Source of the DNA: Nitriliruptorales bacterium
GTDB lineage: Bacteria; Actinomycetota; Nitriliruptoria; Euzebyales; Egibacteraceae
Assembly (NCBI GenBank): GCA_007133145.1
Contig: SLNF01000143.1
Span: forward strand, 1 to 6,862
Length of the DNA stretch: 6,862 nt
Reading direction: 5' to 3'
Every line of letters begins with the position of its first letter. Position 1 is the stretch's first letter. Below the pieces are notes generated by a model. That model searched no databases. It worked only from the letters and a program-made list of their open reading frames with translations, and was not told where the DNA came from. Made by a program: the position numbers and the translations under genes. Positions 5,621 to 6,862 of the stretch are shown here, piece by piece.

Positions 5621-6862
5621 ATGGCTCTCCTCCTCGTGTCCGAGCCCCGCCGCCGTCCCCGGCCCGCGGCCGGTGCCGGGGTCGTCCTCGCCGGTCTCCT
5701 GCTCATGATGCTCTCCGGGGGGTTGCAGGGCAGCCTCATCAGCCTGCGCGGCAGCCTCGAGGCCTTCAGCGAGACCACGCTCGGCATCGTCGCCGCGAGC
5801 TACTACGCGGGCTTCGTCGCGGGCACCTGGTGGGGGCCCTCGATCGTGCGCGCGGTCGGCCACGTCCGCGTCTTCGCCGCCCTCGCCTCCCTGGCCTCCG
5901 CCTCGGTCCTCGTCCACCTGCTCACGATCCACCCGGTGACGTGGTCGGCGGTGCGCGCTCTCACCGGCCTCTCGGTCGCCGGGCTCTACGTCGTCGTGGA
6001 GAGCTGGCTCAACGACCTCGCGACGAACGAGACCCGTGGGCGGCTGCTCGGCCTCTACGCGGTCGTCACCGCCGTCGGCCTCGGTGGTGGCCAGGTCCTC
6101 CTCGTCACCGCCGACCCGGGAGGCATCGAGCTCTTCCTCCTCGCGTCGATCCTCATCTCCCTCGCCCTCGTGCCCATCGCCCTTGGCGCGCGCAGCACGC
6201 CCCACATCGCCGAGCCGAGCCCGATGGGGCTGCGCGCGGTGCTCGCCGCCGCGCCGCTCGGCGTCGTCGGGGCCGCTGGCGCGGGGCTCGGCCACAGCGC
6301 GATCATCGGTCTCGGCGCGATCTACGCGACGGGGACCGGTCACCGCGTCGACCAGACCGCGGCGTTCATGGCCGTGTGCATCCTCGGCGGCGTCGTGCTG
6401 CAGATGCCGCTGTCGCGGCTCTCGGACCGCCGTGACCGGCGCAGCGTCATCGCCGCGACGGCCCTCGCCGCGGGTGGTGTCGCGGCGCTCATCGCGATGG
6501 CGGGGCCGACGGGCCTCGGGCTCCTCGCCGCGGCGGGCCTCTTCGGCGCCCTCGCCTGGCCGCTCTACTCGCTGTCGATCGCCCACACCAACGACTGGCT
6601 CACCCGCGGGCAGATGATCGGCGCGAGCGCGACGCTCGTGCTTGCCGCGGGGGGCGGCTCGATCGCCGGACCGCTGCTCGCCTCGGCGGCGATGGCGCTC
6701 GTCGGCCCCGCTGGGCTGTTCTCGACCCTCGCGGTCTCCTACCTCCTCGTCGGTCTCTACGCGCTGCACCGCATGACGATCCGGCCGATGGCGCCGCGGC
6801 AGCGCCCGGCGGTCGCCTTCGCCGTGCTCGCCCGCACCGTCGCGGTGGCCTCGGTGGTCCGC
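5621..6862 (+). CDS. MFS transporter, YcaD-like, 3' end outside the window
   Basis: Major facilitator superfamily membrane protein; 414 codons run without a stop to the last base. YcaD-type proteins are poorly characterised putative exporters, so the substrate is unknown. After an Arg/Pro-rich N-terminus, the first helix begins near residue 17. SYYAGFVAGTWWGP with a following basic stretch is the loop 2-3 region. The family hallmark ESWLN is at 127-131, followed by RGRLLGLY, as in E. coli YcaD (ES-L and RGRLLAAY). SRLSDRRDRR marks the second-half loop 8-9 motif, equivalent to the usual G-R-D-R-R-G/K. About twelve hydrophobic segments are present, so most of the transport domain is in view; the last residues are the post-helix-12 tail. 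The ATG at 5621 has a weak GAGG (5611-5614) 6 bases upstream. The frame stays open further up to a GTG at 5504, which would add 39 residues that also show G/C-biased third positions, so the start is not certain. Confidence 0.92.
   Translation, partial: MALLLVSEPRRRPRPAAGAGVVLAGLLLMMLSGGLQGSLISLRGSLEAFSETTLGIVAASYYAGFVAGTWWGPSIVRAVGHVRVFAALASLASASVLVHLLTIHPVTWSAVRALTGLSVAGLYVVVESWLNDLATNETRGRLLGLYAVVTAVGLGGGQVLLVTADPGGIELFLLASILISLALVPIALGARSTPHIAEPSPMGLRAVLAAAPLGVVGAAGAGLGHSAIIGLGAIYATGTGHRVDQTAAFMAVCILGGVVLQMPLSRLSDRRDRRSVIAATALAAGGVAALIAMAGPTGLGLLAAAGLFGALAWPLYSLSIAHTNDWLTRGQMIGASATLVLAAGGGSIAGPLLASAAMALVGPAGLFSTLAVSYLLVGLYALHRMTIRPMAPRQRPAVAFAVLARTVAVASVVR

Noticed and set aside
4519..6435. 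638-codon open frame on the plus strand
   Set aside because: It runs antisense through the hydrolase and out of frame through the MFS gene, and its product is low-complexity. Two well-supported genes explain this DNA.
5537..6769. 410-codon open frame on the minus strand
   Set aside because: It is antisense to the MFS gene, with a low-complexity charged product and no recognisable domain. The plus-strand frame has clear membrane helices and the ESWLN motif.

Overview
The window is very GC-rich with G/C-biased third codon positions, GTG starts and purine-rich ribosome binding sites. This fits a high-GC actinobacterium; a Nitriliruptoria-like lineage is only a guess from protein flavour. It is densely coding. 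I see six protein genes, the first cut by the left edge and the last by the right edge. I see no RNA gene, CRISPR array, insertion sequence or phage gene. No gene-free stretch exceeds 300 bases; the longest is 256 bases (5365-5620).

Layout, left to right: (1) a BCCT-family compatible-solute transporter on + (to 1581); (2) a small actinobacterial protein of unknown role on - (1635-2174), convergent with the transporter; (3) a sucrose-phosphorylase-like GH13 protein on + (2262-3746), divergent from the small gene across 87 bases; (4) a class-I, metal-dependent O-methyltransferase on + (3826-4497); (5) a membrane-anchored alpha/beta hydrolase of the BEM46/ABHD13 type on - (4537-5364), convergent with the methyltransferase; (6) a YcaD-type MFS transporter on + (from 5621), divergent from the hydrolase. 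The alternating strands mean there is no long operon. Only genes 3 and 4 share a direction as neighbours, and gene 4 has its own promoter-like box. Short hairpins lie at both convergent junctions.

The genes do not form a recognised pathway. A loose link is possible between the betaine-type transporter and the sucrose-phosphorylase-like gene, because both families touch osmolyte and sugar metabolism. The methyltransferase, hydrolase and MFS protein look like ordinary accessory genes.

The best lead is gene 3. By comparison from memory with Bifidobacterium sucrose phosphorylase it aligns almost without gaps and keeps the glucose-binding residues, the nucleophile (Asp192) and the transition-state pair (His289, Asp290). 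The general acid/base glutamate is replaced by alanine (Ala232), and the phosphate-contacting tyrosine is replaced by aspartate (Asp344). It may therefore be an inactive relative, or an enzyme with altered acceptor chemistry.
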